Below, piece by piece: positions 23,513-35,760 of a stretch of DNA of 64,000 nucleotides. The stretch is from positions 58,298,991 to 58,362,990 of the forward strand of contig NC_079149.1 of assembly GCF_945859685.1 (NCBI RefSeq). Direction: 5' to 3'. Both the position numbers and the translations under genes were made by a program. The first letter of the stretch is position 1. Every line of letters starts with the position of its first letter. Origin of the DNA: Eupeodes corollae (lineage: Eukaryota; Arthropoda; Insecta; Diptera; Syrphidae). The notes beneath the pieces are model-generated. The model did not search any database. It was given only the letters and a program-made list of their open reading frames with translations, and had not been told where the DNA came from.

Positions 23513-24140
23513 ACATTTAAGAAAATGGATCGCTTAACTATCGAACACCGCTTACAAATTGTTAAAACCTACTACAAAAAAGCTGATTCTACCACACCCA
23601 AATATTGTTCTTAAAGAGGCGATTATAGTATACATAATCCATGGTGGGCATCGATTTTTCGAACAAAACAAAGCGACAACGCACATTTCTCACTCGGTGA
23701 ATATGTTAATAAACAAAATTGTCATATCTGGGGTTCCGAGAATCATCAAGCAATTGAAGAGAGGTCATTACATCTTTGGTCCGAAAGTGTGATTGGACCT
23801 TACTTCCTCGAAAACGACGATGGAAAGACTTTAACCGTCAATTCGGAGCGATTTTGTCATATGATAGCCGACTTTGTTTTGCTTGCATTTCCTGGCCGCG
23901 TGTCGTGGTGATATCAACTGGTCACCAAGATCATGCGATTTGAAACCCTTGATCTTTATTTGTGGAGCTATGTACGTGAAAGACCGTGCTTTACAGATAA
24001 ACGTTTAACTCTTCAGCTTAAAAAACATTCGTCAAATTATGGCTGAGATACCGCCCAATATGTGTCAAAAGGTGGTCAGAAATTATACCTCAAAAGAATC
24101 GATGCTTGTACCAATTCGAGTGGTGGTCATTTAAATGATG
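23513..24140 (+). pseudogene. mariner-family transposase relic, copy 2
   Basis: A second start of the same transposase lies directly beside the LINE relic: ATG 23525 opens MDRLTIEHRLQIVKTYYKK. It is broken by stops and deletions but retains NKQNCHIWGSENHQAIEE, then PYFLENDDGKTLTVNSERF, RGDINWSPRSCDLKPLIF-like sequence and a C-terminus ending TSSGGHLND near 24135. The N-terminal half is largely deleted between about 23620 and 23640. Unlike copy 1 it keeps the FENDDG block and the true 3' end. It is a relic and not active. Confidence 0.75.
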
Positions 24141-25286
24141 TAGTGTTTTACACATAATGTCAACGTTCAAACTTAACAATAAAAAATATCATGAACAAAA
24201 AATTTTGTATGTGTTTTATTAATGTTTGCTTTTGAAACCGCAAAATTGATAACCATGTATTAATTTTTTGAAACTCAGTTGATTGTAATTTGTATTGAAT
24301 ACAAAAATTGCACATTTTTAGTTCTTTTCCTATTCGATTCTGTTTTGAGCTTTTAAACTTAAAGGGTCTACATAGTGGGGGGCAATATTTAAGTATACTC
24401 GTTTAAAAATCTGGATTGCAAAATTGTTTGTATGAAACAAGCCATAGAAGCATATTTTTAAAGTTGTAAATGAAATAGGTAAATATATTTATGCATCCAC
24501 ATGACTACATGCCGTTTGCTAACAATTCTAAAATTTAATTGCCGAAGAAAACAAATTATAAAGAAATGAAATCGAAAATACATGTTATTATTTCAAAATG
24601 ATTTCAACACTTAATTTCAAAACATGAGAATAATAAATTCACAGTTGACAGCTGGCTTATATAATAATAACTATAAATTACCTTTACTTTAGATGATATG
24701 AACGAGTAGTCAGTATCGTAATTGACTCGAAAAAGTAAAATACGATTTACATCTATTTTCAAATTGCAAATCTTCAGTACATCAAAACTTATGTTAGAGT
24801 TAGTTTTGTTCGGTAGGTTATTAAATTTAATAACCATGAAGGATATACAAGTAAAAGTTCATAATTACAAACTATAATAATTCAATATTCTTTAACCCTT
24901 TACTCAAACGTTGCTCAAGGCATTCATTAAAATACAAGAAGCACGTGGCTTGCCGTGACAAAAGTAATTAAATATGCAATTAGATTCATTTTCGATAAAG
25001 TCATAAACCAAAACGTTTACAGCGAATTAATAAAATAGTGAATAAAGTTATAAACGTTCATATCCACAAAAAAAGTTTGAACAAATAAATAAAAATACAT
25101 TGTGACAGTGACACACGAGTTTGCTCTAATATTTTAATTAATTAATTTTAAAGATATTTTTTGATTCGAAAACAATTTAATGCAAAAAACAATGTTTTTA
25201 TCTAAAGAAACAACTCGTATTTTAAATAACTTAATTCAAATCGTTTTTTAAAAATTGTATGCATAGCGTTCAAAGTTTTAAGTTAT
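24141..25286. other. Intergenic stretch, mostly featureless
   Basis: The first 150-200 bp is probably the 3' untranslated end of the mariner relic that precedes it. The remainder is AT-rich and shows no recognisable gene. Confidence 0.4.
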
Positions 25287-26008
25287 AAAGGGTGTTTTTT
25301 TTAATTGTTGTTTGTTTCCAATCTGGTAATAGTTTTTCCAGAGTTGGTATTTTTGGCAACTGTCACTTAATCTATAATAGTTTGGTTCACCATTTCACAA
25401 TGAATACGATAACTCTTGAACAACTTTTGCAAATCGTGTAAATTTATAACCAAAAATAATGGAACGGTGTTAAGCGCATCATGGGCGTGGCCTGCCACAT
25501 TTAGCACCGCTGGGTTATGAAATTCCTTTCCTACGTAGATAATCCAGAGACGTTTGACGCCTTAAAAGAGAGCAAAATATTTGGCGCGTTATTGCTTACA
25601 TACGGCCCCAAAGTTGCCTTATAAGGCAAGTGGTCGAACATTTGGGATCTCAGGTGGAATTTATTGAATACAGCTGGGAGGACCACTAAATCCCTGTATG
25701 TATTTTAATTCTTCTTCAAAACCACACGTCTAAAAAAACCCAATTTGAATCGAGAATAATAGATAAAATATCAACAGAAAGTCCACAAAAATAAGTCATG
25801 AAATTTTTGGAATCGACACATCGGCTAATCTTCAAAAGCGTGTCTAAAGTCTCCCAAAATTAACCAATTGTTGTTTTGTTCAGGCACTAAAGAGAGTTCA
25901 AATATTATTATGTTCAACTATTTATTTTGGACAGCCGTTAACTTCAACCGGAAACCCCCACCAGTGTATGGTATGCTTCTAAAATCTACTTAAAATGGTT
26001 GATTGTTA
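25287..26008 (+). mobile_element. Degenerate mariner-like fragment
   Basis: It starts with GGGTGTTTTTTTTAATTG, a terminal motif style common in insect mariner-like elements. At ATG 25400 the peptide MNTITLEQLLQIV resembles the transposase N-terminus, stopping after 13 codons. Another copy of the terminal motif (AAAGGGTGTTTTTTTAATG) begins at about 26006, in the same orientation, and probably starts a second fragment (to about 26305). No catalytic block was recognised in either. Call based on the motif and one short peptide only. Confidence 0.35.
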
Positions 26009-26305
26009 AAGGGTGTTTTTTTAATGATTTTTTTTAAATCATGCATTTTATATTGGATTGTCCAATTAAAGGACCCGCTATTTTGCAATTGTTACTTTTG
26101 AAACTGATATCTCTTGACTTTTGCCAAAAATCAGACCATTACTAAAAACTGAACCATATTGGCTTCAACAGCACATTATCACTGATATCGTTTTCAGTTG
26201 TAAAAATATGCTAGTATTGTTCAATATCCAATTCAAATATTGGAAAACGCTATACAAGGCTTACCCTAAAGAAGTTTTTCTAGAGCAACAAATCAGCGAT
26301 TAAAT

Positions 26306-27223
26306 CCTATAGAAAAAAAGCCGATTGTCGTAATATGTAAAGTTTACAAGGAGACGAGAGGTTTTAAATTTACCCCCAAAAAAATACCATATCATTGAAC
26401 CAACATTAATTTTAATTGGATAATTGTTCACGCGATGAATAAATCAGCTTAGTGGATGAACAATTAATTAGTCTGTGGTGTCACTCTTTGTATTGTGCTA
26501 TGCTATTGTTAATCGGGTTTTTAAGTCCTTACATTTACATATTGGATGATTTGTCCAAGAGGATATTTTACTACCACCAATTACAGGATTAAGTGCGATA
26601 ACGAAGCACGTTTAGACACTTCCACTAATAATGGTTTGCTTTTTATGACTAATTGTACTGCTTACTAATTAAACGAATGTACTAATTTAGTGAAGTTCAC
26701 TACTTGACTCTTCTTGGAAAAAATTCTAGAAGATAAAATAAAATAATTTAAAAGTTTTCAAAAACATAACAAATTAATCTCATAACCGTGTGAAAAATGT
26801 AATGTATGTTTTAATATTTTGTATTTGTCATAAAAAAATTAGTTTTACCGATTACAACAATTAGCGTTGGTGAACATTTTCGATTTCAAGAATTTAATCA
26901 AACATGACATGATTGAAAAAAGTGGGCCCGTCGCGGCGATTCAGTCTGTATGGGTTGCCCTACAGGCTAAGCTATTCACTCGATTGAGTTTAAACTTGAA
27001 AATATTGCTTTTAAGCAGATTTATGTTACATTTATTCCATTTTTTTAAGATAACAATGCATACGAATTTTTGGGTCCAAAATTAAAGATTTGAGTGGATT
27101 ATTATTTTCTCTAAAATTTCTTTTTCTTGATATCATTCTTTCAATATAAAAAATATATTTTTTTTATTACTCTAGAAGAAAACTAAAGCTTTTTTGTACA
27201 TACTGTCTGAACTGTCTAAAAAG
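26306..27223. other. Intergenic stretch, nothing supported
   Basis: AT-rich DNA with one 72-codon open frame (26867-27085, plus) that I do not recognise. It ends at the target-site duplication of the LINE copy beginning at 27234. Confidence 0.4.
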
Positions 27224-27233
27224 GCTGACGGTT

Positions 27234-29118
27234 CAAAAGGAAAGTACAACTCCAACCCGTCAAATCTTCGGTCGATAAGTCTTCTTCCGAGCATCAGCAA
27301 AGTTTTCGAAAAAATCATTAATAGGGCTCTGACTAAGTGTGCTGCGGACAACAAAATAATTCCGAATAAACAGTTCGGGTTCAAGGCGGGTCATGACACA
27401 ATTCATGCTGCGTCTAAATTCGTTTCTGATATCCAATGGAATAAATCAAAACAACAATGCACAGGTGCTGTTCTGGTTGATTTGGAAAAGGCCTTTGACA
27501 CCGTATGGTTAGAGGGTCTTTACCTAAAACTGAGCAGGCTTGGCATAAGCAAGCCATTGTTGTATATACTTTATGATATGCTTAACGGTAGAAAGTTTGT
27601 TGTCAAAAGTGGCAATGTAGCTTCTACCACAACATTCTCAATTAAAAATGGTCTTCAACAGGGAGCGGTGAATTCGCCGATTCTCTTCAGCATTTACACC
27701 AGCGATCTGATAGGTAGTCTTACAAAGGCAATTGCGTACGCTGACAATCTAATTGCGTACAGAACGGCCCGAAAGGTTGAGGTTATTAGAATTCTCTTGC
27801 AGCGTGATTTCGTCAAGATTCTGCGATATTGCGACGACTGGAAACTGAAAATAAATGTCCAGAAGTGGGAGAAAATTCTGTTCCGGACTCCATTGGCTAG
27901 GGCCACGAGGGATACGTGTAAGAATTGGCGCAAGATGGTCATCGTTGATCTTCACGGGCAGCCAGCAAAAGTGTAGTGAAGTACCTCGGTATTTGGTTTG
28001 ATCAGTATTTATATTTCGACAGACATATAAATGCTGCTCTGACCAGGGCCAGAGGAGCCTTCGCTCTGACGAAACGGCTGTTTTTTAGAAGTCGGCTTGA
28101 CCCCATTGTGAAGGTAATTTGCTACATGGCCCTCATACGGCCAATGATTGTTTATGGTTGTCCTGTGTGGTTCAACATTGCCCCTTCCCAGATGGAGAAG
28201 TTTCGGGTGTTCGAGCGGCAGTGTTTACGACGCTGTACCGGCTTATATCGAACAGCCGAATCTTCTTATGTGCATTACTATTCCAACGAGGTCCTATACA
28301 ACGGGGCTCGAATCAACAGAATTGACAATTTCGTGATAAAACCCGTTCGAGGTCACATTGCAAGAGCTATGTTTTCGACAAATGCGGTCTGATACAGGAT
28401 AGATTGGCAGATCCGTTAATCTACCACGTCAGACGAAGAACCGTGGATAGGCGACTCCTGTACAATCGGGACGTCATGGCACAAGGCGGAGCGGAGCTCC
28501 TTCGGTTCAGTAGGACTGTGTCCGAACGGGACCGAACTGATAGGGTGAAGCAGGAGAACCAGTTTTGGTGGCTTCAATCGGCACTTGATATTGGGTAGTC
28601 GGGTTGGGGTTTTAAGCCTTGGCCGACTAACATACTTGTTTTATAGTTTTAGGGTTTAGTTTTAAGTAGAATAGGCATGGTGGCACAAAAAGAAATGCAA
28701 AAAAAAAAAAAAAAAAACATGGAATATAAAAAAAAAAATTAAAAAAATTAAAAAAAAAATTTAAAAAAAACAATAAAATATAAAAACAAAAAATGTTAGA
28801 TTTGCTGCTGTGGTTGTTCTAGTTTTAAGTAGTTTATAGGTAGAATAGGTAGTTTAAGTTAGCTTTAAGCAAAAATAATAAAGAACCTTGATATTAGGGT
28901 TTTCTCATAATTTTCTAATAAATACAAAATAAATAAAATTTAAATTGAAGTAAAATAGATCTTAGGGCCGAAAGGCTTTAGTAGTTAGTGTCATAGTTTA
29001 ACTTAGAGTGTCCGTATGGGACCATTAAGTTAGTTGTAAGTTATGGATACAAAGGCTAGTTTTATGAATTTTTGTCTAGCTTTAAGAATGAATTAATAAA
29101 AATGAATTTAAAAAAAAT
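27234..29118 (+). mobile_element. Jockey-group LINE, 5'-truncated copy B with target-site duplication
   Basis: The 10-bp direct repeat GCTGACGGTT flanks the copy (27224-27233 and 29119-29128), the signature of target-primed insertion. The 5' end falls inside the RT domain, and the 3' end is the same non-coding tail as in the longer copy at 35750-40121, finishing in a short A-rich run. Two deletions relative to the longer copy are visible: 7 bp near 27964 (frameshift) and about 100 bp near 28380. It is a classic dead-on-arrival insertion, also mutated in the active site (see the coding entry). Confidence 0.92.
27237..28598 (+). pseudogene. LINE copy B reverse transcriptase remnant
   Basis: The frame carries RT blocks SNPSNLRSISLLPSISKVF, QFGFKAGHDTIHA, VLVDLEKAFDTVW and GLQQGAVNSPILFSIY. 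The catalytic box reads AYADN instead of AYADD, because the second Asp codon is AAT (27746-27748), so one metal ligand is lost. After the 7-bp deletion near 27964 the reading shifts to the frame of 27976-28392 (KYLGIWFDQYLYFDRHINAA), and after the second deletion to a third frame ending at 28598 with QENQFWWLQSALDIG. That C-terminus is informative, because the longer copy has a stop in place of this Gln codon. Confidence 0.88.
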
Positions 29119-29128
29119 GCTGACGGTT

Positions 29129-30351
29129 AGCCATAGCTCTTAAATTCATAATTTGTATTCTATTTTTTATGTTGAAATGATGTAAATAAATGAATAACTT
29201 ACTGTCTAAATAATATTTTTTGATAAATATAACTATTTTTTGGATTTATAAAAAATTACAAAATTATATATTTCAAGACGAGATTATTTATTGTTAAGGA
29301 AATTGAAATTTAAAATTTATAATTTGAAATACTAAATATCACTGCAGATCACAAAAAATAAAAAAAAAAAAAAAAACATTTAAAAATTTAATACAGGGAT
29401 ACAAAAGTTATCTAAAAAAAACTAAAACATTTTAACAATATTGAAAATATTACATGTTTTTGAGAAATAACATTTTTGAAATTAAAGACTACCTAACCGA
29501 GGTTCATTTAAGTTCAAACCCCAATTAATTAAAAAAAACTTTAAAAATTTGCCGTTTTTCTTAAGTAAATTTTACTGGACCTACAACTATTTATAGTGGT
29601 TGCATTTTTTTTTTTTTTTTGGGAAATCACTTAAAATTTTTCTCCACCAAAAACCCTACCTGATGATATTACAATTCTAACTAGCGGCATTTCAACGGCA
29701 GACATCGCTGAAAAAGATTTTTTTTTATGTTTTTTACTTTTTTGAAACCACTAAAGACGTGTCACTCGAAAGTCCTTGACATTAAAGTATTTACAAAAAA
29801 TGAAATGGACGACTGGGTCCCACTAACTTGCGCATATTTTGATCGCAGAATCTGTTTAAAAATATTTATTGTATTTTAAGATTAAAAATGTACCTGGATG
29901 AAATTTTTTTTCAAAAATTTAAATGTCAATTGATTCTTCAAAAAAAATGTATTTTTTAAATTTTTTATTTGAAAATAGTTAAATTAATTTTATATATATA
30001 GATGTATTGAGTTTGAGTTGAAAATAGTTTTTGTACATGGCCATTTAGAGCTAATGAATTTACTTTTTAAATTTTAATTATAAAATATGATTACCCATTT
30101 TCGAGATGTTGAATTTCGAACGATAAAGTTCAATATTTTTTTGGTAAAATTGAAAATAAAAATAATGATATTTTTGATCATCAAGTAATATTAAGATTGA
30201 ATAGGCGAGGATAGAGAGACAGATAGAAAGACGGATGGATAAAGGAGACCCACTTTTTCGACCTATCTCTCATCGTTAATAAAATTCGGAAATTTTTTCG
30301 ATTTAATTATTCGTAATGGGGTTTTGAAGAAATCCAATTCTGTTATGTGTT
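29129..30351. repeat. AT-rich spacer with repeat X, copy 2 (about 29880-30330)
   Basis: No gene was found. From about 29880 to 30330 the segment shares ordered blocks with 21116-21560, including CAATATTTTTTTGG and GACCCACTTTTTCGACCTA. Between 29129 and 29880 only A/T-rich sequence and homopolymer runs are visible. Confidence 0.35.
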
Positions 30352-31156
30352 AAAAAAGAGACGATGGGATGCGACCCACACTAATAACTTCCCATCTGTT
30401 CTGTCCATTTGTCTGGCTTAAATGGTTTGTAGGGTTTCGTGTTTTGTCCATTTATTATATATTATAACGGAACATCAATTTTTATAAATTTTGCGTACTA
30501 TTTTTTGTAGATTTTAATTTTGTATGAAAAAACAGACTGTTCGATTTTTATAAACAAACACCTGAATGTTGACAACATTTTTTATAAAATAAAATTAATT
30601 TGAACCCTATATATCAAATTTTTGAAAAGATATTTGAGCCGAAAATCAATTTTACCAACTTTGACCAATGTTTTTTGTAGGTTTTTATTTTTTATATATA
30701 AAAAAACTGTTGTTAAAAACGTTATTATTCGTTCACAAAATTGTTTTATAGATAACATCAGTTTCTATTAGTAAAATTTTCGAGTAGACAAATAATTTTT
30801 TTTCAGTTTTTTTTTTTGATTTATAAAAAAAAACTGTTAATTGGATTTTTTTCCAAAAATTTTATTTCTAAATAAAACAAATTTTTATTCAAGTCTCCAG
30901 TATTTCGTGATATTTAGGGTAAACCAAAATGTTAACCATTTTTTTTATATCTTATCTTTACTGGTTCTTGAGCTATGGACGAAGAAAAAAACGTCAAGAA
31001 CGTACAGACGTAAATACACACGTTCCCACAGACATCTTTCTAAAAATCTTTTATTTCGACTCTAAGGACCTTGAAACGATATCGAGAAATGGCAAAATTT
31101 TGAATTCGACAAATCGGACCCATCGCAATAACTTCCTATGGGAATTTAAAAAATAG
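30352..31156 (+). mobile_element. Foldback-like element FB-4, left half only
   Basis: The terminus GGGATGCGACCCACACTAAT starts at about 30366, followed by the arm (GCGTACTATTTTTTGTAGAT at about 30496 and a subrepeat of about 175 bp). The inner region then follows, including GTAAACCAAAATGTTAACC (about 30921) and CTTTTATTTCGACTCTAAGG (about 31047), which are also found inverted in the copies at 1391 and 41547. The inverted right half is missing, so this is a half element. No coding capacity. Confidence 0.55.
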
Positions 31157-31926
31157 CTGCAGGTTTTGAAGTTATGCTTATCTGTTCATAGCCACTATTT
31201 AATTGACGACTTTTACTAGTGTTTTAGAATGGTTTTTAATGGCCGCCCTTTATAATATACATTAATTTAATGGTTTTAATCCCAACAAATAAAAGTTTAA
31301 CTAGCAGAAGCTTTAACTAAATCAATTTTAATCGTGTTTGTCTGGAGAATGTGGGGACCTCTGTTGGACAAATGCGTCCACCTAGACGTCTGTCTAAGAT
31401 ACAATGCAATTGAAGTAGTTTCCCTTTCCATTTAAATTTTCGGTTGTATTTTTGGTACACTTATTTCATAGACGATGTCACTATGCGCTGGCAGATAAAC
31501 GTTTCTGTTGCCACCTACTACTAAGACAACCTATATAAATAAGCCCTTAGCTCCTGGAATATTAAACGAAAAAAAGGTTTAAAAAGGTAAACTATAAGTG
31601 ACGCGAAAATTGTATATTTTCATATCGACCACAAAATTTCCGTACTTTAAGCACACACCACATAGGACTTCCTATATCGTATATCGTATATCAATATTTG
31701 TCAAAATATTGAACTTATTCGCTAATTTAAACAAAAAATTCTTAGACTCAATAAATTCATAGTGAAATCAAAATAATTGCCCAAATTTAATGTCAAAATA
31801 TATAACATATTTCTCATCAACATGATGTCTTTATTTAAAAAATTTTGCAAAATTACAATTGGTTTCTAAATTAATGAAATTTTCAATTTAATTTAATGTG
31901 TTTTAATTCATTTCAAAAAAACATCA
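31157..31926. other. Intergenic stretch downstream (3' side) of the IR-1 gene
   Basis: AT-rich; no recognisable coding sequence. It contains the 3' untranslated region of the minus-strand receptor gene, but I could not place its end with confidence. Confidence 0.4.
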
Positions 31927-33843
31927 TTAGTATTTAACTTTTAACACTTTGTCCACAAACAATTCAACAACAAATATCAATATTGCCACCGAATTCAATA
32001 AAGCAAACAAATAAAACGTGAATTCAAATCGTTCCAAAATTAACGGTATTGGCTTATTTAAAATTTCACCCGATGATAAAGTATTATGATGCAACTCCTC
32101 ATAGTTTTGCCTTAAATTATGTAAAATACCAGCTTCTTCCATTCTCATAATGATTTCGTTAACCCTTGGAACAATAATAGAGTGTTGTTGGAAAAACATA
32201 CAAACCTGCTGTCGCAAAACCGTTTTCAAAATTATGTCCTTACGCTGTTCGGCCGTGTGAAAAGTATAAATGTAAATGAACGAAACTACAAATGCATTCC
32301 TTTGGGCAGTGTCAGATAGAATTTCCAGACTACTTCCATATCGTTGCAAATTCTCGAAATGGATATTTTTGCTACCAATTAGGTCTTCAATGACTGGTTT
32401 AAAGATATCGTGTGCGTAAATTGTGTAATTCTCAGCTAAAAGCTCCATCACACTTTTAGGTGGTTCGACCATTGTACGCCCTCGATATGCATCAAAAAGT
32501 TTGCCCAAATAGGCTGACCTGAGAATAAGTGCTCCCAAGCTCAAAACTATAAAGGCAAATCGTAGGGAAGTTTTCCTTGGCAGCTGTTCTACTGATGCTC
32601 CAATGGTCACGGACAATATCTCAAGACTTCCAGAATTATTAAGATGAAAAATACTTACAAGTTTCTTATTTCTTCTCACCGAAACGATACACAAAGTAGT
32701 TAGAATCAGGAACCCCAGAGTGCAAAGCCAAGTTGTAGAATTGAATGGAACCAGCAACCAAATTAGCGTGCGGAGAACATCAGGCCGACGCTGGAGGGCA
32801 ATCAAAAGCCAAGACATAAAGTACGTTACACTTGCCGAATGAAGTCGATTTACCTGAGCATCATTGGCAAAAGACCCCAATGCGACATCAAATTTTCCAT
32901 CTGCTAGCTGTGAGGAATAAGAATTGTATTTATTTGCTGAGATTGTGTATTTTCAAGGCGTATCTACCGAATTATTAAGTCCACTGTCACTGCTATGATA
33001 AATGTCGAATGAAAAATTCATTTTTAAAGAGAGCTCTTTCAATATCTCATATTCCAAAATTGACATTTCGTAGTTCCTCAATTGGTTGGGCATTGTGTAG
33101 TTTCCAAGGGTAAGAACAAGCTCGTTTCTTGTTCTAATTCTTAGAGGACATCTGTGAAAATTTTTGGCCTTCTCGGGAAAAAATTGAAGACTTTTTTGAC
33201 TGATGTTATTATCGTATCGAAATTCAATTGAAGGCTCTGGTGATCTACAATGAAGATCTTGATAAGGGTAGAATGTATAAAATAGAACTTCGCCGGAATT
33301 AGTCTCAACGATAATATTGACATTTCCAACCATAAGTCTAAGAAAATCAGTGAACATTTGCTGTATCACAATGAAGTAGAGCCCTTTGATCTTAGCAGTT
33401 CTTAAAACAATAAAATTAAAAAGCTGTGAATCCCTGTGATAAGCGCGAATCCAACGAACCAAACGCCTTCAAACAAAAAAAGTTATCAATTTGTTAGAAG
33501 ATATTGAAAATCTGTCATAAACTTACCGAAAAGCTCTGTACGAGTCTACAAACCACAAATTGTAATCACTTACAGCTTGTTCAACATGTCCAAATCTATT
33601 ATTGACATCAATTTGAACACAAAACCTCCAATTCTTCTCAAGAATAATCTGCAATGTGTCCAGGAATCTAACTTGACTTTCATCGTCATCAAAATCGGTT
33701 TCAATGGCAATGTGTAGGAGATCAGCAGATTTATTAAACGAGTTTCCGATTGCGAAGGAAATAGCTTCTGGTAGAACTGAAGTAGCTTTTAGAAGAATTG
33801 CCTGAATTAGGACTATGGAAAGGACTAAGCTCAAAACTGACAT
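31927..33843 (-). CDS. IR-1: divergent ionotropic receptor, three exons
   Basis: Exons (minus strand): 33843-33527, 33466-32968 and 32907-31927; introns are GT-AG, and the joined frame is 1797 nt (598 aa). The protein starts with a hydrophobic signal peptide (about 1-22). The S1 ligand-binding lobe starts at CPLRIRT (about 212) and includes NYEMSILEYEILKELSLKMN. Helix M1 follows PFNSTTW (about 329-349), and M3 ends in LRSAYLGKLFDAYRG (about 400-415), the counterpart of the SYTANLAAF motif of glutamate receptors. S2 includes LLAENYTIYAH and CMFFQQHSIIVPRVNEI; the last helix is about 566-590. Known role of the family: variant glutamate-receptor channels of chemosensory neurons, acting with co-receptors at the dendritic membrane. 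The ligand cannot be predicted. It is inverted relative to the three related genes at 48440-59889. Confidence 0.9.
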
Positions 33844-35569
33844 TTTGAATGCTCTATAGATTGACTTGTAATGACAAAGGCAGACGAAAACTTCTAATAT
33901 ATGTTAGTTGGCTTTTGTAAAATAAAGAACCACCGAATAATTATGTTTTTTATTGGAGGCCTTCAATTAAATACTTTTACCTCTTGTATAACTGCTAAAT
34001 AGGTTAATAGGGTAAATTTGTATTGTTTTGGAAATCCCACGTTTTTCCTGACACAAAGACTTTTTCATTCAACTTTGATAATACTTAAATTTATATGCTA
34101 AGAAATCGATTGTCGATTAAGTCAGTGTCTGATCAGGATAATGAAGAAGGGTTTTAGGTAGGAAAGGCGTATGAATACCCTATACCCTATAGTGTTTTTG
34201 AAGTCGTTGTTTTTACTTATTTGTTCATTTTACTGCCTTTTCCTACGTACGTTTTTTTGTGAATAGTTTTAATTGAAATATTCTTGTTATCCTTTTTATT
34301 ATCAAGAATAACCACATGAATACATTATTATTAGTAGCAATTAAGAGTTCTGTCTCCTGGATTGAAAAAGTTTATTTTCAATACAGACAAAAGGTATTCA
34401 ATTGCACATGCACTTTTTTGTTGTCTACAAGCTTATGACCTTCTTAATTATTCATGGGTATAAGTTGTCATTCACTTCTTTCTTCATAGCAATTATTTAA
34501 AAAATAAGACGGAGTACCTTCAAGGATATGACAATTAAGGGTTAGATGTCCTTACGTACTTTTTTGCTTAAAAAAGGATACCATTTTGAACTTTGATTTT
34601 TATTGTTGTCTAACCGAACTTTGATATCGAATGAAAAATACAGTATTTTAAAAATAATTATTTATAATCATTTCTGAGAAGATCATAAGTTGTTCAGGGT
34701 TACCCGAAAAAAAAGTCCAATGACTTCACATCGCAGCTCCGATGCGGCCAATTGATATTCCCAAGACAGTTGATAGCACGATTTGAGAACTTAGTACCCA
34801 AGAAAACGGTATGAGATCTGAAGAACAAGAGGCGTCCAAATCCATGTTTTAAATTTTAATAAAAAGAAACAGCAGGCTGGGTTGCGACCCAAACTGATAA
34901 CTTCACAATGAATTACGTTATAATATATCAAGTTGTGTTTTTGTAACAATTCAATAGTTAATTTTCACCTCAGAATGAGAAATTGTAAGCTGGAAATTTA
35001 TTTATATGCCCTCTTAATGTTTTAAGCTTTGGTTAAAAAGTCTTATAAGAAATCGTGTCCGCATGTAAGAGTCACGAAAACCACTGTTTCGATATTCCAT
35101 TACTATAACTCCAATAGTGTTAACACCTTAATCGAAATGGTCAAGCATGAAATTTGCTAAAATGTTTGCCCAGTGTTTTTTTTTCAGAGATAAAGAGCTT
35201 CAAGGTACAAACGCTCTAAACTTTTTTTATTTAAATTGTTGGTGAAAATATTAAAGTTTATGAGAAGAAAAACATTTTGTCTTTTAAATGTCTACGCTTT
35301 TATCGAATTGACTTTCACCAAAAAGGATTTTTCTAATTTTCAAAAACAAGAATGGTTGAGATCTGATATATAACTGCACGAAATGAATTCCTAAAACCTA
35401 TTATGTCCATTGCAACCATCTTTTTCTGCAACCACATCGCGGACCAAATCTTTTCTTCGAATTACAAAACAGTATTTTAAGTAATTCATTTGAAGCAAAT
35501 GCAAACTCATTTGTAATGGGCTACAGAAATACATTTTAAGCACCCAAACCCGTTACTGGGGTTTTAAGT
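33844..35569. other. Upstream region of IR-1; short foldback terminus at 34860-34910
   Basis: No gene was found. The first few hundred bases must hold the IR-1 promoter (minus strand), but no certain TATA box or initiator could be assigned. At about 34874-34908 an isolated foldback terminus (GGGTTGCGACCCAAACTGAT) is present without arms. Confidence 0.4.
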
Positions 35570-35749
35570 TATACTCATAAAACTATTAAACAAGGTTACA
35601 TAGTTTGCGATTACGAAAGTGGCATCGTCTTGTCGAAACCACTTATTCTCAAAGTTGTATTCTTTAATAGCAGGCAAAACAAAGTCGGTTATCATAAGGT
35701 GACAGTCATTCCATCGTCGTCCTAGAAGAAGTAAGGTCTAAACTACTAA
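35570..35749 (-). pseudogene. mariner relic, 3' part, split by LINE copy A
   Basis: The minus strand encodes the block before the second catalytic Asp: DLTSS at the LINE side, then DDDGMTVT and the motif WFRQDDATF at about 35630-35605 (compare WFQQD in related copies). Sequence further 3' is not recognisable as mariner. The missing 5' part of the same transposase lies at 40122-40690, beyond the LINE, in the same orientation. The two halves therefore come from one mariner interrupted by the LINE, with about 70-80 bp of mariner lost at the insertion point. Confidence 0.7.
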
Positions 35750-35760
35750 ACAGAGACATT

